Counted from the first letter of the stretch, positions 44,518 through 54,031 are shown. The stretch is DNA of 64,000 nucleotides from Allosaccharopolyspora coralli (GCF_009664835.1 NZ_CP045929.1:1054001-1118000), one strand, 5' to 3'. Program-made: numbers and translations. The notes: generated by a model from the letters alone, not told the origin.

Positions 44518-45633
44518 TCACGCGCTCTCGTGCACGATGACCCCGCGGATGTTCTTGCCGTCGCGCAGATCCTGATAGCCCTGGTTGACCTCGTCGAGCG
44601 TGTAGCGCTTGGTGATCAGTTCGTCGAGTTTGAGCTGGCCGGCGTCGTAGAGCCGCAGCATCTTGACGATGTCGTACTGCGGGTTGGACGAGCCGAACAT
44701 GGTGCCCTTGATCGTCTTCTCGTACAGTGACATCTCGGTGCCGGAGACCTGCACGGTGATCTTGTCCGGTCGGGCCAGCCCGGTGAGAACGACGGTGCCG
44801 CCCTTACCGACCGCGTTGAACCCTGCGGTGACCACCTCGTCGTCGACGACACCGACGGTGATCAGTGCCTGATCCGCCATGTCGCCCCAGGTCAGTTCCC
44901 GTATTTTCTCCTCGGCCTCCGCTGCGGTGGCGAACGCGTGGGTGGCCCCGAACTTCATGGCCGTGTCCCGCTTGAACTGCACCGGGTCCACCACGATCAC
45001 GTGCTTGGCGCCTGCGTGCGCGGCACCCTGCACGGCGTTGATGCCGATCCCGCCGATGCCGTAGACGACGGTGGTGTCGCCCGCGTGCACGCCCGCGGCG
45101 TAGTTGGCGGTTCCCCACCCGGTGGGGACGCCGCAGCCGACGAGCACCGCGGTTTCCAGCGGCAGCCAGTCGTCGACCTTGACCACCGAGTGCTGGGAAA
45201 CCGTGGAGCGCTCGGCGAACGTGCCGAGCATGCAGATGCCGCCGTAGTCCGTGCCGTTCGCGTGGAACCGGTAGGTCCCGTCGGCGAGCTGCCCGTCCAG
45301 AATGTTCGCGCCCATGTAGCACATGTACTGGCGGCCGGTGGAGCAGTACCGGCACGTCCCGCAGTTGGGGATGAAGCTGCACACCACATGGTCACCGGGC
45401 CGCACTTTGGTCACGCCCGGCCCGACGTCCTCGATGACGCCTGCGCCCTCGTGGCCACCGACCATGGGGAACCGGGGCGGCAGGTCACCGTCGGTGAGGT
45501 GCAGGTCGGAGTGACACAGGCCTGCGGCGGTGTATTTGATCAGCACCTCGCCGTCCTTGGGGCCGTCGAGGTCCAGTTCCATGATCTCGAACGGCTTGCC
45601 TTCACCGTGTAGTACCGCTGCCTTCGTCTTCAT
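44518..45633 (-). CDS. NDMA-dependent alcohol dehydrogenase (zinc MDR family)
   Basis: 371 residues from ATG 45633 (AAGGAGGCACC ribosome-binding site). MDR fold with catalytic zinc ligands in GLCHSDLHLTDG (Cys, ~40) and GGHEGAGVIED (His-Glu), structural zinc site CGTCRYCSTGRQYMC (four Cys), and Rossmann motif VYGIGGIGINAVQGA. Length and the SFIPNCGTCRYC, GCGVPTGWGTANYAAGV patterns match the nicotinoprotein (NDMA-dependent) alcohol dehydrogenases of actinomycetes, which hold NAD(H) tightly and oxidise alcohols with an unknown natural acceptor. Single gene. Confidence 0.92.
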   Translation of the reverse strand: MKTKAAVLHGEGKPFEIMELDLDGPKDGEVLIKYTAAGLCHSDLHLTDGDLPPRFPMVGGHEGAGVIEDVGPGVTKVRPGDHVVCSFIPNCGTCRYCSTGRQYMCYMGANILDGQLADGTYRFHANGTDYGGICMLGTFAERSTVSQHSVVKVDDWLPLETAVLVGCGVPTGWGTANYAAGVHAGDTTVVYGIGGIGINAVQGAAHAGAKHVIVVDPVQFKRDTAMKFGATHAFATAAEAEEKIRELTWGDMADQALITVGVVDDEVVTAGFNAVGKGGTVVLTGLARPDKITVQVSGTEMSLYEKTIKGTMFGSSNPQYDIVKMLRLYDAGQLKLDELITKRYTLDEVNQGYQDLRDGKNIRGVIVHESA

Positions 45634-45769
45634 CGGTGCCTCCTTGATCACACAAGGTCAGACTTCGTAATCACAGGGTGGCCGGAGGTGAGTCCGAACT
45701 CAACATCGCACCTCGACGCGACGAGTCGCCCGCGCCGAGCGAGGCGACACCGGTCGCAGGGGCTCGATC

Positions 45770-45850
45770 CGCAGGTGTACGCGGCGAGGACCCCTGCCTC
45801 GCGAGGCGCGAACTCCAACGCCGGGGCGTCTCGCACCAGAGCCAGTTCTC
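45770..45850. repeat. Dispersed MITE-like palindromic repeat, copy 5 (partial)
   Basis: GTGTACGCGGCGAGGACCCC and CTCGCGAGGCGCGAACTCC match the middle of the long copies at 35285 and 52501. It lies in the divergent space between the alcohol dehydrogenase and the SDH operon, not between convergent stops, and both outer ends are degraded. Confidence 0.65.
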
Positions 45851-46012
45851 ACAGGGTTCTCCTGTCGCCGCGGCGCCGAAGGGCTCCGGTCCCGCGCGCC
45901 ACCTTCAGGAACCAGTCGGGCGAATCCTGCGCCACTCCTCGTGTGTCCCTTGTCACAAGGCGGTGGTTTCGGCAGAGTCGTGCCCACCACACGCACCGTG
46001 AGAGGTGAAGCG

Positions 46013-46306
46013 ATGACCTCGACGACCTCCGAACTCGCCGACCTCCAGCGCGCGCTCGGCCAGCTCCGCTCCAGCGTGGGCGCTCTGCACGCCCGCTACG
46101 GGGACCTGGCAGTCGTGCGCCGCATCCACAACGACGTGGACCGGCTCGACATCGACGTGGCGGACCTCGCCACCGCAGCGCCGGCACCCGAGCCGCGGCA
46201 CGCCAAGGACGACACGGTGGTCGTACCGGATACGCCGTACGACCCCGACCTGTGGCGCGACGTCGACGACGAGGGAGTCGGTGGGCACCACCCGCACAAC
46301 CACTGA
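46013..46306 (+). CDS. Conserved hypothetical protein at the head of the SDH operon
   Basis: 97 residues from ATG 46013 (AGAGGTGAAG upstream). Predicted helix LADLQRALGQLRSSVGALHA (~9-28) and DLAVVRRIHNDVDRLDIDVA (~31-50), followed by an acidic tail (TPYDPDLWRDVDDEGV) and a His-rich end GGHHPHNH. No membrane helix. It precedes the SDH membrane anchor by 30 nt and is probably co-transcribed. Homologous short genes seem to accompany this SDH type in actinobacteria; I know no function. The His-rich end might bind a metal. Confidence 0.72.
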   Translation: MTSTTSELADLQRALGQLRSSVGALHARYGDLAVVRRIHNDVDRLDIDVADLATAAPAPEPRHAKDDTVVVPDTPYDPDLWRDVDDEGVGGHHPHNH

Positions 46307-46336
46307 CACCTGACGGACAACACCAGAAGGGCAGCC

Positions 46337-47161
46337 ATGTCCGCTCCCCCCGACGCGACCGGCCGGGCACGGCCAGAGACCGCGGGTCGTGCCCGGATCG
46401 ACCGGCGCACCCTGCGCGGCGACCGTTGGTGGCTGCCACCGCTGCTGACGTTCCTGGGGCTGTCCGCATTCGTCGTGTACGGCGTGGTGCGGGTGTTCCT
46501 GAACCAGTGGTACTGGGTGCCGGAGTACAACTACCTCGCGCCATTCTTCTCGCCGTGCCTGTCGGAGGCGTGCGTGCCGGGTGCGAGTCACTTCGGCCGG
46601 CCGGTCCCCGATCTCGGCCCGTTCCTGCCGCCGCCGGTAGCCGTGCTGCCGTTCGTGCTCGGGTTCCGCCTGACCTGCTACTACTACCGCAAGGCGTACT
46701 ACCGGTCGTTCTGGTTGTCGCCGCCTGCGTGCGCGGTGCGCGAGCCGCACAAGTCCTACACCGGCGAGCGGCGGCTCCCGCTGATCCTGCAGAACTCGCA
46801 CCGGTACTTCTTCTACGCGGCCCTGCTGGTGGCCTGCGTGCTCACCTACGACACGGTGATCGCCTTCAAGGGCGCCGACGGCGGGGTCGGCATGGGTCTG
46901 GGCACCGTGTTGATGCTGATCAACGTGGTGTTGCTGTGGGCGTACACGCTCTCGTGCCACTCGTGCCGGCACCTCGTCGGCGGCCGTATCAACCACTTCT
47001 CCAAGCATCCGGTCCGGTACTGGATGTGGAACCAGGTCACGAAGATGAACGGCAAGCACATGCAGCTGGCGTGGGCGTCGCTGTTCTCCGTGGCACTGGT
47101 CGACCTGTACGTGACGCTCATCGCGGCCGGTGTGATCTCCGACCTGCGACTGTTCAACTGA
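46337..47161 (+). CDS. Succinate dehydrogenase membrane anchor (Sdh1, SdhC-like)
   Basis: 274 residues, five to six hydrophobic segments: LLTFLGLSAFVVYGVVRVFL, VAVLPFVLGFRLTCYYYRKA, RYFFYAALLVACVLTY, VLMLINVVLLWAYTLSC and WASLFSVALVDLYVTLIA. Corresponds to the long single anchor of the mycobacterial Sdh1 complex (Rv0249c type), upstream of SdhA and SdhB as here. Conserved His residues (NSHRYFF, CHSCRHL, KHMQLAW) are candidates for heme and quinone sites. Passes electrons from SdhB to menaquinone. It lies 19 nt before sdhA. Confidence 0.9.
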   Translation: MSAPPDATGRARPETAGRARIDRRTLRGDRWWLPPLLTFLGLSAFVVYGVVRVFLNQWYWVPEYNYLAPFFSPCLSEACVPGASHFGRPVPDLGPFLPPPVAVLPFVLGFRLTCYYYRKAYYRSFWLSPPACAVREPHKSYTGERRLPLILQNSHRYFFYAALLVACVLTYDTVIAFKGADGGVGMGLGTVLMLINVVLLWAYTLSCHSCRHLVGGRINHFSKHPVRYWMWNQVTKMNGKHMQLAWASLFSVALVDLYVTLIAAGVISDLRLFN

Positions 47162-47180
47162 CGAGGGAGCAACACCGCAC

Positions 47181-49100
47181 ATGGTGGAGATCGAACGGCA
47201 CGACTACGACGTTCTCGTGATCGGTGCCGGGGGAGCGGGTCTGCGCGCGGCGATCGAGGCACGACAGCGCGGGCTGCGCACCGCGGTGATCTGCAAGTCC
47301 CTGTTCGGCAAGGCCCACACGGTGATGGCCGAGGGCGGGATCGCGGCCTCGATGGGCAACGTCAACTCCCGTGACGAGTGGCGTGTCCATTTCCGGGACA
47401 CCATGCGGGGCGGCAAGTTCCTGAACAACTGGCGAATGGCCGAACTGCACGCCACCGAGGCGCCGGACCGTGTGTGGGAGCTGGAGACCTACGGCGCGCT
47501 GTTCGACCGCACCGCGGACGGGCGGATCAGCCAGCGCAACTTCGGCGGGCACGAGTATCCGCGGCTGGCCCACGTCGGCGACCGCACCGGGCTCGAACTC
47601 ATCCGCACGCTGCAGCAGAAGATCGTCTCGTTGCAGCAGGACGACCACGCCGAGACCGGGGAGTACGAGTCGCGGCTGCGGGTGTTCCAGGAGTGCACGG
47701 TCACCGAGCTACTCAAGGACGGCGACCGGATGGCGGGCGCGTTCGCCTACTGGCGGGAGAACGGACGGTTCGTCGAGTTCCGGGCGCCGGCGGTGATCCT
47801 CGCGACCGGCGGCATCGGCAAGTCGTTCAAGGTCACGTCGAACTCGTGGGAGTACACAGGGGACGGTCACGCGCTCGCGCTCAAGGCGGGCGCGGCGCTG
47901 ATCAACATGGAGTTCGTGCAGTTCCACCCGACCGGGATGGTGTGGCCGCCCAGCGTGAAGGGCATCCTCGTCACCGAGTCGGTACGCGGGGACGGGGGGG
48001 TGCTGCGCAACTCCGAGGACCGGCGGTTCATGTTCGACTACATCCCCGAGGTGTTCAAGGACAACTACGCCGACTCGGAGGACGAAGGCGACCGCTGGTA
48101 CGACGACCCGGACACCAACCGCCGACCCCCCGAGCTGCTGCCGCGGGACGAGGTCGCCCGCGCGATCAACAGCGAGGTCAAGGAGGGGCGCGGCAGCGAG
48201 CACGGCGGGGTGTTCCTCGACGTGTCGAGCCGGATGCCCGCCGAGGAGATCACCCGGCGGCTGCCGTCGATGCACCACCAGTTCAAGGAGCTCGCGGACG
48301 TCGACATCACCGCGGGGCCGATGGAGGTGGGGCCGACCTGCCACTACGTGATGGGTGGTGTGGAGGTCGAGCCCGACACCGCGGCGTCGCGGGTGCCGGG
48401 CCTGTTCGCCGCCGGTGAGGTCGCAGGGGGGATGCACGGCTCGAACCGGCTCGGCGGCAACTCGTTGTCGGACCTGCTGGTGTTCGGGCGGCGCGCGGGT
48501 GCTGGTGCGTCGGAGTACGTCCAGGGAATCGGAGCACGACCCGCGCCGGCCGAGTCCGATGTGGACGCGGCGGCTCGGCGCGCGGAGGATCCGTTCGACC
48601 CGGGGGATTCGGCGACGTCGGCGGAGAACCCGTACACCCTGCATCACGAGTTGCAGCAGTCGATGAACGACCTCGTCGGCATCATCAGGCGCGGAGAGGA
48701 GATGCGCCAGGCGCTCGACGCGCTGACCGGCCTGCGGGAGCGTGCGCGGCACCTGGCGGTGGAGGGCAACCGGCAGTTCAACCCCGGATGGCATCTCGCG
48801 CTGGACCTGCGGAACATGCTGCTGGTCAGCGAATGCGTGGCGCGGGCGGCGGTGCTGCGGACCGAGAGCCGGGGTGGGCACACTCGGGACGACCACCCTG
48901 GGATGGATCCGAATTGGCGCAAGACCCTGCTGGTGTGCACGCTCGACGGCCCGCCGCACGGTGTCGAGAGTCCGGTCGAGGTCGTCGAGCAACCGCAGAC
49001 GCCGATGCGCGAGGACCTGCTCGCGCTGTTCCAGCTCGACGAGCTCCGCAAGTATTTCACCGAGGACGAGCTGGCGGCGGTGCCGTCCGCGGAGTCCTGA
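47181..49100 (+). CDS. sdhA: Succinate dehydrogenase flavoprotein subunit
   Basis: 639 residues. FAD-binding Rossmann DVLVIGAGGAGLRAAIEA (~10-27), covalent-FAD His in GKAHTVMAEGGIAAS (~46), active-site HPTGM (~250), capping and DVSSRMPAEEI regions, FAAGEVAGGMHGSNRLGGNSL near 410. It oxidises succinate to fumarate in the TCA cycle. The long acidic C-terminus (from ~575, QTPMREDLLALF) is as in Sdh1-type proteins. Translational linkage to sdhB is by 17 nt. Confidence 0.96.
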   Translation: MVEIERHDYDVLVIGAGGAGLRAAIEARQRGLRTAVICKSLFGKAHTVMAEGGIAASMGNVNSRDEWRVHFRDTMRGGKFLNNWRMAELHATEAPDRVWELETYGALFDRTADGRISQRNFGGHEYPRLAHVGDRTGLELIRTLQQKIVSLQQDDHAETGEYESRLRVFQECTVTELLKDGDRMAGAFAYWRENGRFVEFRAPAVILATGGIGKSFKVTSNSWEYTGDGHALALKAGAALINMEFVQFHPTGMVWPPSVKGILVTESVRGDGGVLRNSEDRRFMFDYIPEVFKDNYADSEDEGDRWYDDPDTNRRPPELLPRDEVARAINSEVKEGRGSEHGGVFLDVSSRMPAEEITRRLPSMHHQFKELADVDITAGPMEVGPTCHYVMGGVEVEPDTAASRVPGLFAAGEVAGGMHGSNRLGGNSLSDLLVFGRRAGAGASEYVQGIGARPAPAESDVDAAARRAEDPFDPGDSATSAENPYTLHHELQQSMNDLVGIIRRGEEMRQALDALTGLRERARHLAVEGNRQFNPGWHLALDLRNMLLVSECVARAAVLRTESRGGHTRDDHPGMDPNWRKTLLVCTLDGPPHGVESPVEVVEQPQTPMREDLLALFQLDELRKYFTEDELAAVPSAES

Positions 49101-49117
49101 GAGGAGAGACGAGGACG

Positions 49118-49858
49118 ATGGCACAGCAGGCACATCTGCGGGTGTGGCACGGCGATTCCGAGGGTGGAGAGCTGCGCGACCACCACGTCGACTCCTATGA
49201 GGGCGAGGTCGTGCTCGACCTGGTGCATCGGCTGCAGGCGACCGAGTGCCCGGACCTGGCCGTGCGGTGGAATTGCAAGGCGGGCAAGTGCGGGTCGTGT
49301 TCGGCGGAGGTCAACGGTCGCCCGAAGTTGATGTGCATGACCCGCATGTCGACCTTCGCCGAGGGCGAGACGATCACGATCACGCCGATGCGAACCTTCC
49401 CGGTGATCAAGGACCTGGTGTGCGACGTGTCCTACAACTACGTCAAGGCGCGCGAGGTCCCCGCGTTCCGGCCGCCGGAGGGCCTCGAGCCCGGCGAGTA
49501 CCGGATGCAGCAGGTCGACGTGCAACGCTCGCAGGAGTTCCGCAAGTGCATCGAATGCTTCTTGTGTCAGGACACCTGCCACGTCATCCGGGACCACGAG
49601 GAAAACAAGGAAGCGTTCTCCGGACCACGGCTACTGATGCGCGAGGCCGAGCTGGAGATGCATCCGCTCGACGAGTACCCGGAACGCCGGGAAGACGCCA
49701 AGCAGGAGCACGGGTTGGGCTTCTGCAACATCACGCGTTGCTGCACGGACGTGTGCCCGGAACACATCCAGATCACCGACAACGCGCTGATCCCCTTGAA
49801 GGAGCGGGTCGCCGACCGCAGCTACGATCCGCTACGGTGGCTGTTCCGCAAGAAGTGA
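49118..49858 (+). CDS. sdhB: Succinate dehydrogenase iron-sulfur subunit
   Basis: 246 residues from ATG 49118 (the frame is open upstream over sdhA, which is an overlap of frame only). The [2Fe-2S] ligands are in CKAGKCGSCSAEVNGRPKLMC (~52-72), [4Fe-4S] in CIECFLCQDTC (~147-157) and [3Fe-4S] in CNITRCCTDVCPE (~206-218). Transfers electrons from SdhA to the membrane anchor. Last gene of the operon 46013-49858. Confidence 0.96.
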   Translation: MAQQAHLRVWHGDSEGGELRDHHVDSYEGEVVLDLVHRLQATECPDLAVRWNCKAGKCGSCSAEVNGRPKLMCMTRMSTFAEGETITITPMRTFPVIKDLVCDVSYNYVKAREVPAFRPPEGLEPGEYRMQQVDVQRSQEFRKCIECFLCQDTCHVIRDHEENKEAFSGPRLLMREAELEMHPLDEYPERREDAKQEHGLGFCNITRCCTDVCPEHIQITDNALIPLKERVADRSYDPLRWLFRKK

Positions 49859-50255
49859 GCCGTTCGGACGAACACACTCCGGCGAACGGGTCTGCCGCAG
49901 CGTGATCGCCGGTGCGCGCGGACATGATTTCCCGTGTTTCGGCGGAGTCCGTCGTTTGTCGTTTTTCCCGGCTGCGACCGTGATTGTTCCGCGGCTGGGA
50001 ATTGTGGCAATTCTCCTTTTCTGGTGGAGCAAGAGACGGTTGTGTGTCCGGCGAGATGCCGCGCACGCAGCGCAAATGCGGTGGCCGCGATCTGTTCGAA
50101 TCGCGACCGGTAGCTGTTGAAGCGCCCGTCGAGGTGGCGGGTTTCAGCCAACACGATTCTTCGTCGGACATCACGCCGTTAAGTTCCCTCCTATCCGAAG
50201 TCAATTCATACGTCGCCCGATTTCCCGGGCGGTGAAAGACGGAGGGACGAACTTC
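49859..50255. other. Intergenic upstream of the secreted subtilisin gene
   Basis: Roughly 400 bp, more A/T-rich than neighbours in 49930-50030. No gene and no clear terminator hairpin for sdhB. The promoter of the S8 peptidase must lie here. The frames that cross it show no known family. Confidence 0.4.
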
Positions 50256-51425
50256 GTGAAGAAAACTCTGATGGGCGCCGGTGCCGGTGTGTCCGCTGCG
50301 GCCTTGCTGCTGGCGGTCGCCCCCGCGCACGCGGCCCCGAACCAGGACCTCGCTCCGCTGACGATGCACCAGCAAGCCGCTTCCGGTGCCGGTGACGTGT
50401 TCGTGGTGAACCTCAAGGACGGTGCCAACGTCTTCGGTGCCGCTCAGGAGATGGACGTGCAGACCCGGCAGGTCTACACGAACACGCTGAACGGCTTCTC
50501 GGCGCAGCTGAGCCCGGAGCAGTTGCACCAGGTGCGGTCGAACCCGAACGTCGAGGGTGTCTCGCAGAGCTACGACATTCAGGTCGAAGCACCGACTCAG
50601 GACGCACAGGCGACGTGGGGTCTGGACCGCATCGATCAGCCCCAGCTGCCGCTGGACGGGGCCTACACGCCGGCGGGCAACGGTGAGGGCGTGACCGCCT
50701 ACATCCTCGACACGGGGATCGACGCCGAGCACGCGGACTTCGAGGGTCGTGCCTCGGTCGGTTTCGACACGACTGGTGGTGACGGCGGCGACCGGCAGGG
50801 CCACGGCACGCACGTCGCCGGCACGATCGGCTCGGCGGGTTACGGCGTCGCGAAGGCGTCGAACCTGGTCGGGGTGAAGGTTCTCGGCGACGACGGCTCC
50901 GGTTCGACCGAGGGCATCATCAAGGGTCTGGACTGGGTCGCCCAGGACGCCGCCGGCAAGCCTGCGGTGGCGAACATGTCGCTGGGTGGCGGCAAGGACC
51001 CGGCGCTGGACGAGGCCGCGACCGGCCTGGTCGATCAGGGTGTGTTCCTCGCGGTGGCCGCGGGCAACGAGAGCCAGGACGCCTCGAACGTCTCGCCCGC
51101 GTCGGCCGAGGGTGTGTTCACCACGTCGGCGTCGGACGAGACCGACACCCACGCGGAGTTCTCGAACTACGGTGAGACCGTGGAGGGCTACGCCCCGGGT
51201 GTGGACATCGAGTCGACCGTTCCGGGTGGGAGCACCGACACGCTCAGCGGCACGTCGATGGCCAGCCCGCACGTGGCCGGTGTCGCCGCGGTGCACCTGG
51301 GTCTCAACGAGGGCTCGGCTCCTGCCGACATCGTGACCGCGCTGCAGGACACTGCCTCGGCCGGGGTCATCCAGGGCGCCCCGCAGGGCACCATCCCGGA
51401 CCTGCTCCAGGTCGCACAGGGCTGA
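50256..51425 (+). CDS. Secreted subtilisin-like serine protease (S8, with I9 propeptide)
   Basis: 389 residues from GTG 50256 (ACGGAGGG ribosome-binding site). Signal peptide [20 protein letters not shown], cleavage near PAHAA. Inhibitor_I9 propeptide (~45-110, [15 protein letters not shown] and [15 protein letters not shown]). Mature enzyme with Asp in [16 protein letters not shown], His in [13 protein letters not shown], Asn in [10 protein letters not shown] and Ser in [16 protein letters not shown]. Proteinase K-like extracellular endopeptidase. Single gene. Confidence 0.95.
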   Translation: MKKTLMGAGAGVSAAALLLAVAPAHAAPNQDLAPLTMHQQAASGAGDVFVVNLKDGANVFGAAQEMDVQTRQVYTNTLNGFSAQLSPEQLHQVRSNPNVEGVSQSYDIQVEAPTQDAQATWGLDRIDQPQLPLDGAYTPAGNGEGVTAYILDTGIDAEHADFEGRASVGFDTTGGDGGDRQGHGTHVAGTIGSAGYGVAKASNLVGVKVLGDDGSGSTEGIIKGLDWVAQDAAGKPAVANMSLGGGKDPALDEAATGLVDQGVFLAVAAGNESQDASNVSPASAEGVFTTSASDETDTHAEFSNYGETVEGYAPGVDIESTVPGGSTDTLSGTSMASPHVAGVAAVHLGLNEGSAPADIVTALQDTASAGVIQGAPQGTIPDLLQVAQG

Positions 51426-51770
51426 CGCCCATCCGGGAGTGCACCGGCTGAACAGCACCACCTGATGGCCGGGTGTCGCCCTCCTCCCGGGGCGGCGCCC
51501 GGCCATTCGTGCGGACCGCGGGTGTCACCGGGAGAACGCGACGAACAGTTCGGACAGAAACCCACGACGGTGCGAGAACCGTGTTCACTCGCCGGGTGAA
51601 CCTCGTTCGTCAACAAATTCTTTCGCAGCGGCCGATCACAGCCGCTTTTCGTCTCTCATCTTGTCGCTCGCGACATCCCCTGCGGAACCGGGTGTCCGCT
51701 CGTGCCGGTGACCGGTGCGGGCGAACGTATGAGCGCGGACGGCGCTCGCGACAGGAGGAAGTGCTCAAGC
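51426..51770. other. Intergenic after the S8 protease
   Basis: 345 bp. Near 51473-51505, GGGTGTCGCC and GGCGGCGCCC can pair and may form a terminator for the protease gene. Otherwise I see no gene. Confidence 0.4.
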
Positions 51771-52499
51771 GTGCATCAACTTCTCGTGTCCTTCAACGGT
51801 CTCGTCCCGATCGCTCTCGTCCTCTTTCCGGTCGCCATCCTCGTGGCGGTCGTGTCGGTCGCGCTGCGAAGCCGGCTGCGCGATGTCCCCTTCATCGTGC
51901 GCGATCCGCTGATCGACGCCCTGCTGGTGTACTCGTCGTTGGTGACGGCGTATCTCGTGCTCTCGCCGCAGGCGGCCGTCGTCGAGCCGCTGGCCCTCAA
52001 CCCCGGCAACGACATCGCGATCGCACTCGCCGCCCATCCCGGTGACGCCCGCCCGTGGATCCAACTGCTCGGCAACATGCTGCTGCTGGTCCCACTCGGC
52101 GCGCTCGCCCCGTTCCGGCTCACCTGGCTGGACAAGCCGCTCAAGATCGCGCTGGCGGGGTTGGTCGTCTCGTGCGTCGTCGAGAGCGTCCAGTTCCTCA
52201 CCGTCACCGGTCGTGTCGCGTCCACCGACGACATCGCGCTCAACACCCTGGGCGCGCTCGCGGGCGGACTGCTCACGCGTGGCCCGTGGTGGCAGCGCGA
52301 TCCCGGAGTGCCGGGACGTTCCGCGCACAGCGGCGCGGGCGAGGGCCGGTACCCGGTGTGGTGGCTGATTGCCGAGGTCGAGGAAGAGCGCCGCAGACAA
52401 CAGCACCGCGTGCCGACAGGCCGACACGGTGCCCCCACCCGCTCCGGGTCCGCCGCTGTGCGCGGACGCGGTCTCACGGGTGCCGCGCGCTATCCCTGA
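51771..52499 (+). CDS. VanZ-like family membrane protein
   Basis: 242 residues from GTG 51771 (AGGAGG lies 12 nt upstream, a little far; ATG 51729 is the alternative). Four to five hydrophobic helices, with the VanZ pattern NMLLLVPLGALAPFR, then SCVVESVQFLTVTGRVASTDD and IALNTLGALAGGLL. The acidic-rich S/T-DD and N-x-x-G residues are conserved in VanZ-like proteins. Teicoplanin-resistance VanZ is the name-giver; most actinobacterial members have unknown roles in the envelope. The charged C-terminus is low complexity. Confidence 0.85.
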   Translation: MHQLLVSFNGLVPIALVLFPVAILVAVVSVALRSRLRDVPFIVRDPLIDALLVYSSLVTAYLVLSPQAAVVEPLALNPGNDIAIALAAHPGDARPWIQLLGNMLLLVPLGALAPFRLTWLDKPLKIALAGLVVSCVVESVQFLTVTGRVASTDDIALNTLGALAGGLLTRGPWWQRDPGVPGRSAHSGAGEGRYPVWWLIAEVEEERRRQQHRVPTGRHGAPTRSGSAAVRGRGLTGAARYP

Positions 52500-52500
52500 G

Positions 52501-52715
52501 AGTCCATTGTGGAACTCGGGTGGATGGTCCGGTGCCGCCGCCCCACGGCTCGCTGCGTTGGGATCCTCGTGAGTACCGCGCGTATGCGGCGAGAACCCCT
52601 GCCGTGCGAGGCACGAACTCCGAACGCCGGAGCCCCCTCGCCCTGCCGGGCTGGTCACGTATGAGCGCGTGCCCTACGGGCACACATGCTCGTTCCCAGA
52701 TGCCTCTGACGGCCG
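52501..52715. repeat. Dispersed MITE-like palindromic repeat, copy 6 (long form)
   Basis: About 210 bp between the convergent VanZ-like and SDR genes, starting 2 nt after the VanZ stop. Inverted ends CCATTGTGGAACTCGGG and CTCGTTCCCAGATGCC; inside are TTGGGATCCTCGTGAGTACC, CGGCGAGAACCCCTGCC and GTGCCC-TAC-GGGCAC. It is the longest and most complete copy, with 35285-35465. Confidence 0.85.
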
Positions 52716-52734
52716 TCCCCTTTCGACGGAACCG

Positions 52735-53622
52735 TCAGCCGCGTGACTTTTCGTGCAGGTCCTGGTTGCGTCGGCTGAAGGACCGGCCCAGTGCGCGCAC
52801 CTCGGCCTCCATCTGCGGAACGAGCCTGCGCTGAACGGTCCGCATGAGTCTTGCGACCGGGCGGGACGCAGGCAGGTTGCGCATCCAGTGCATGAGCATG
52901 ACCGAGCGCGGGACGTAGATCCTGCGTGCGCGGCGTTCCACGCCCGCGGCGAAGGCCTCCGCGCATTTGTCCACAGTGGTCAGCGAATGCATCGGCCACG
53001 GCAGTGCCGCGCGCATCTCGCGGAAGCTCGGCAGGTCCGCCGAAACCTCCCGGACGAGGTCCGTGTCGATCCACGACGGGTGCGCGCTGCCCACGTCGAC
53101 GCCGAGATGGGCGAGTTCCCCCTGCAACGCGCTGGCGAACGCCTCGCAGCCCGACTTGCTCGCCGTGTACGCGCTCATGCCCGCCGTGGGGGCGAATGCC
53201 GACAGCGAGGAGACCACCAGCACGTAGCCGCGGCGGTCGACGACGTGGGGAAGCGCGGCGCGGACCGTGCGGAAGACTCCGTTGAGGTTGACGTCGATGG
53301 TGTGCAGGAACGAGTCCGGGTCGGTTCCCAGCACGGTGCCGAACGGAGCGACGCCGGCGTTGGCGATCACGACGTCGATGCCACCGAAGTGTTCGACGGT
53401 GCCCGCGACGGCCTTCTCCAGCGATTCGCTGTCGGTGACGTCGGCGGTGAACCAGGCGTGCCGGTCGCCGAGTTCGGCGGCGACGGACGCCAGCTCGGCG
53501 GGTTCGAGTCCGATCAGCGAGACGCGGGCACCACGGCGAGCCAGCGAGCGGGCGGTCTCGGCACCGATGCCGCGTGCGGCGCCGGTGATGAGCACGGTCT
53601 TGCCAGAAAGTGACTGCGGCAT
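52735..53622 (-). CDS. Short-chain dehydrogenase/reductase
   Basis: 295 residues. Cofactor loop TVLITGAARGIGAETARSLA (~9-28), NAG (~89-91), catalytic Ser in VLVVSSLSAFAP (~138), Tyr-x-x-x-Lys in SAYTASKSG (~151-155). The Asp at the end of strand 2 is absent (SLIGLEPAE), which leaves NADP or NAD open. The C-terminal ~50 residues are Arg-rich with ARRIYVPRSVMLMHWMRN. Substrate not known. Upstream (53640-53670) the palindrome-like GGTTACTCATAGTAGGT may be a regulator site. Confidence 0.92.
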   Translation of the reverse strand: MPQSLSGKTVLITGAARGIGAETARSLARRGARVSLIGLEPAELASVAAELGDRHAWFTADVTDSESLEKAVAGTVEHFGGIDVVIANAGVAPFGTVLGTDPDSFLHTIDVNLNGVFRTVRAALPHVVDRRGYVLVVSSLSAFAPTAGMSAYTASKSGCEAFASALQGELAHLGVDVGSAHPSWIDTDLVREVSADLPSFREMRAALPWPMHSLTTVDKCAEAFAAGVERRARRIYVPRSVMLMHWMRNLPASRPVARLMRTVQRRLVPQMEAEVRALGRSFSRRNQDLHEKSRG

Positions 53623-53714
53623 CTGATCTCCTGCGCTCCGTTCCTACCGACAAGTAGGTTACTCATAGTAGGTCGCGGTCGCCGCGAACAACAGACCCGA
53701 GCGCACCCCGACGT

Positions 53715-54020
53715 GAGGCGAACGTGCCGTTCGCTCCGTCTGGTGAAGCGAAGGTGCCGTTCGCTCCGTCTGGTGGGGCGAAGGTGCCGTTCGCTCCGTC
53801 TGGTGGGGCGAAGGTGCCGTTCGCCTCGTCTGGTGGGGCGAAGGTGCCGTTCGCTCCGTCTGGTGGGGCGAGGGTGCCGTTCGCTCCGGAGGAGCGGTGA
53901 GGCGAAGGTGCCGTTCGCTCCGGAGGAGCGGTGGGGCGAAGGTGCCGTTCGCTCCGTCTGGTGGGGCGAGGGTGCCGTTCGCTCCGGAGGAGCGGTGAGG
54001 CGAAGGTGCCGTTCGCCTCG
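53715..54020. repeat. Minisatellite: ten 30-34 bp units, each a hairpin
   Basis: The unit is GGGCGAAGGTGCCGTTCGCT followed by CCGTCTGGTG (30 bp) or CCGGAGGAGCGGTG (34 bp); the two unit types are interspersed. Each has the inverted core GCGAA-GGTGCCG-TTCGC. The last unit has the longest stem (GAGGCGAA with TTCGCCTC). The array lies between the SDR start and the DUF305 stop. Open frames across it (Arg/Pro/His repeats) are artefacts. Confidence 0.93.
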
Positions 54021-54031
54021 AGTGCGGGGGG

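Noticed and set aside
53715-54020. CRISPR array
   Set aside because: The units follow each other without unique spacers; the differences are variant tails of the unit, so this is a tandem repeat.
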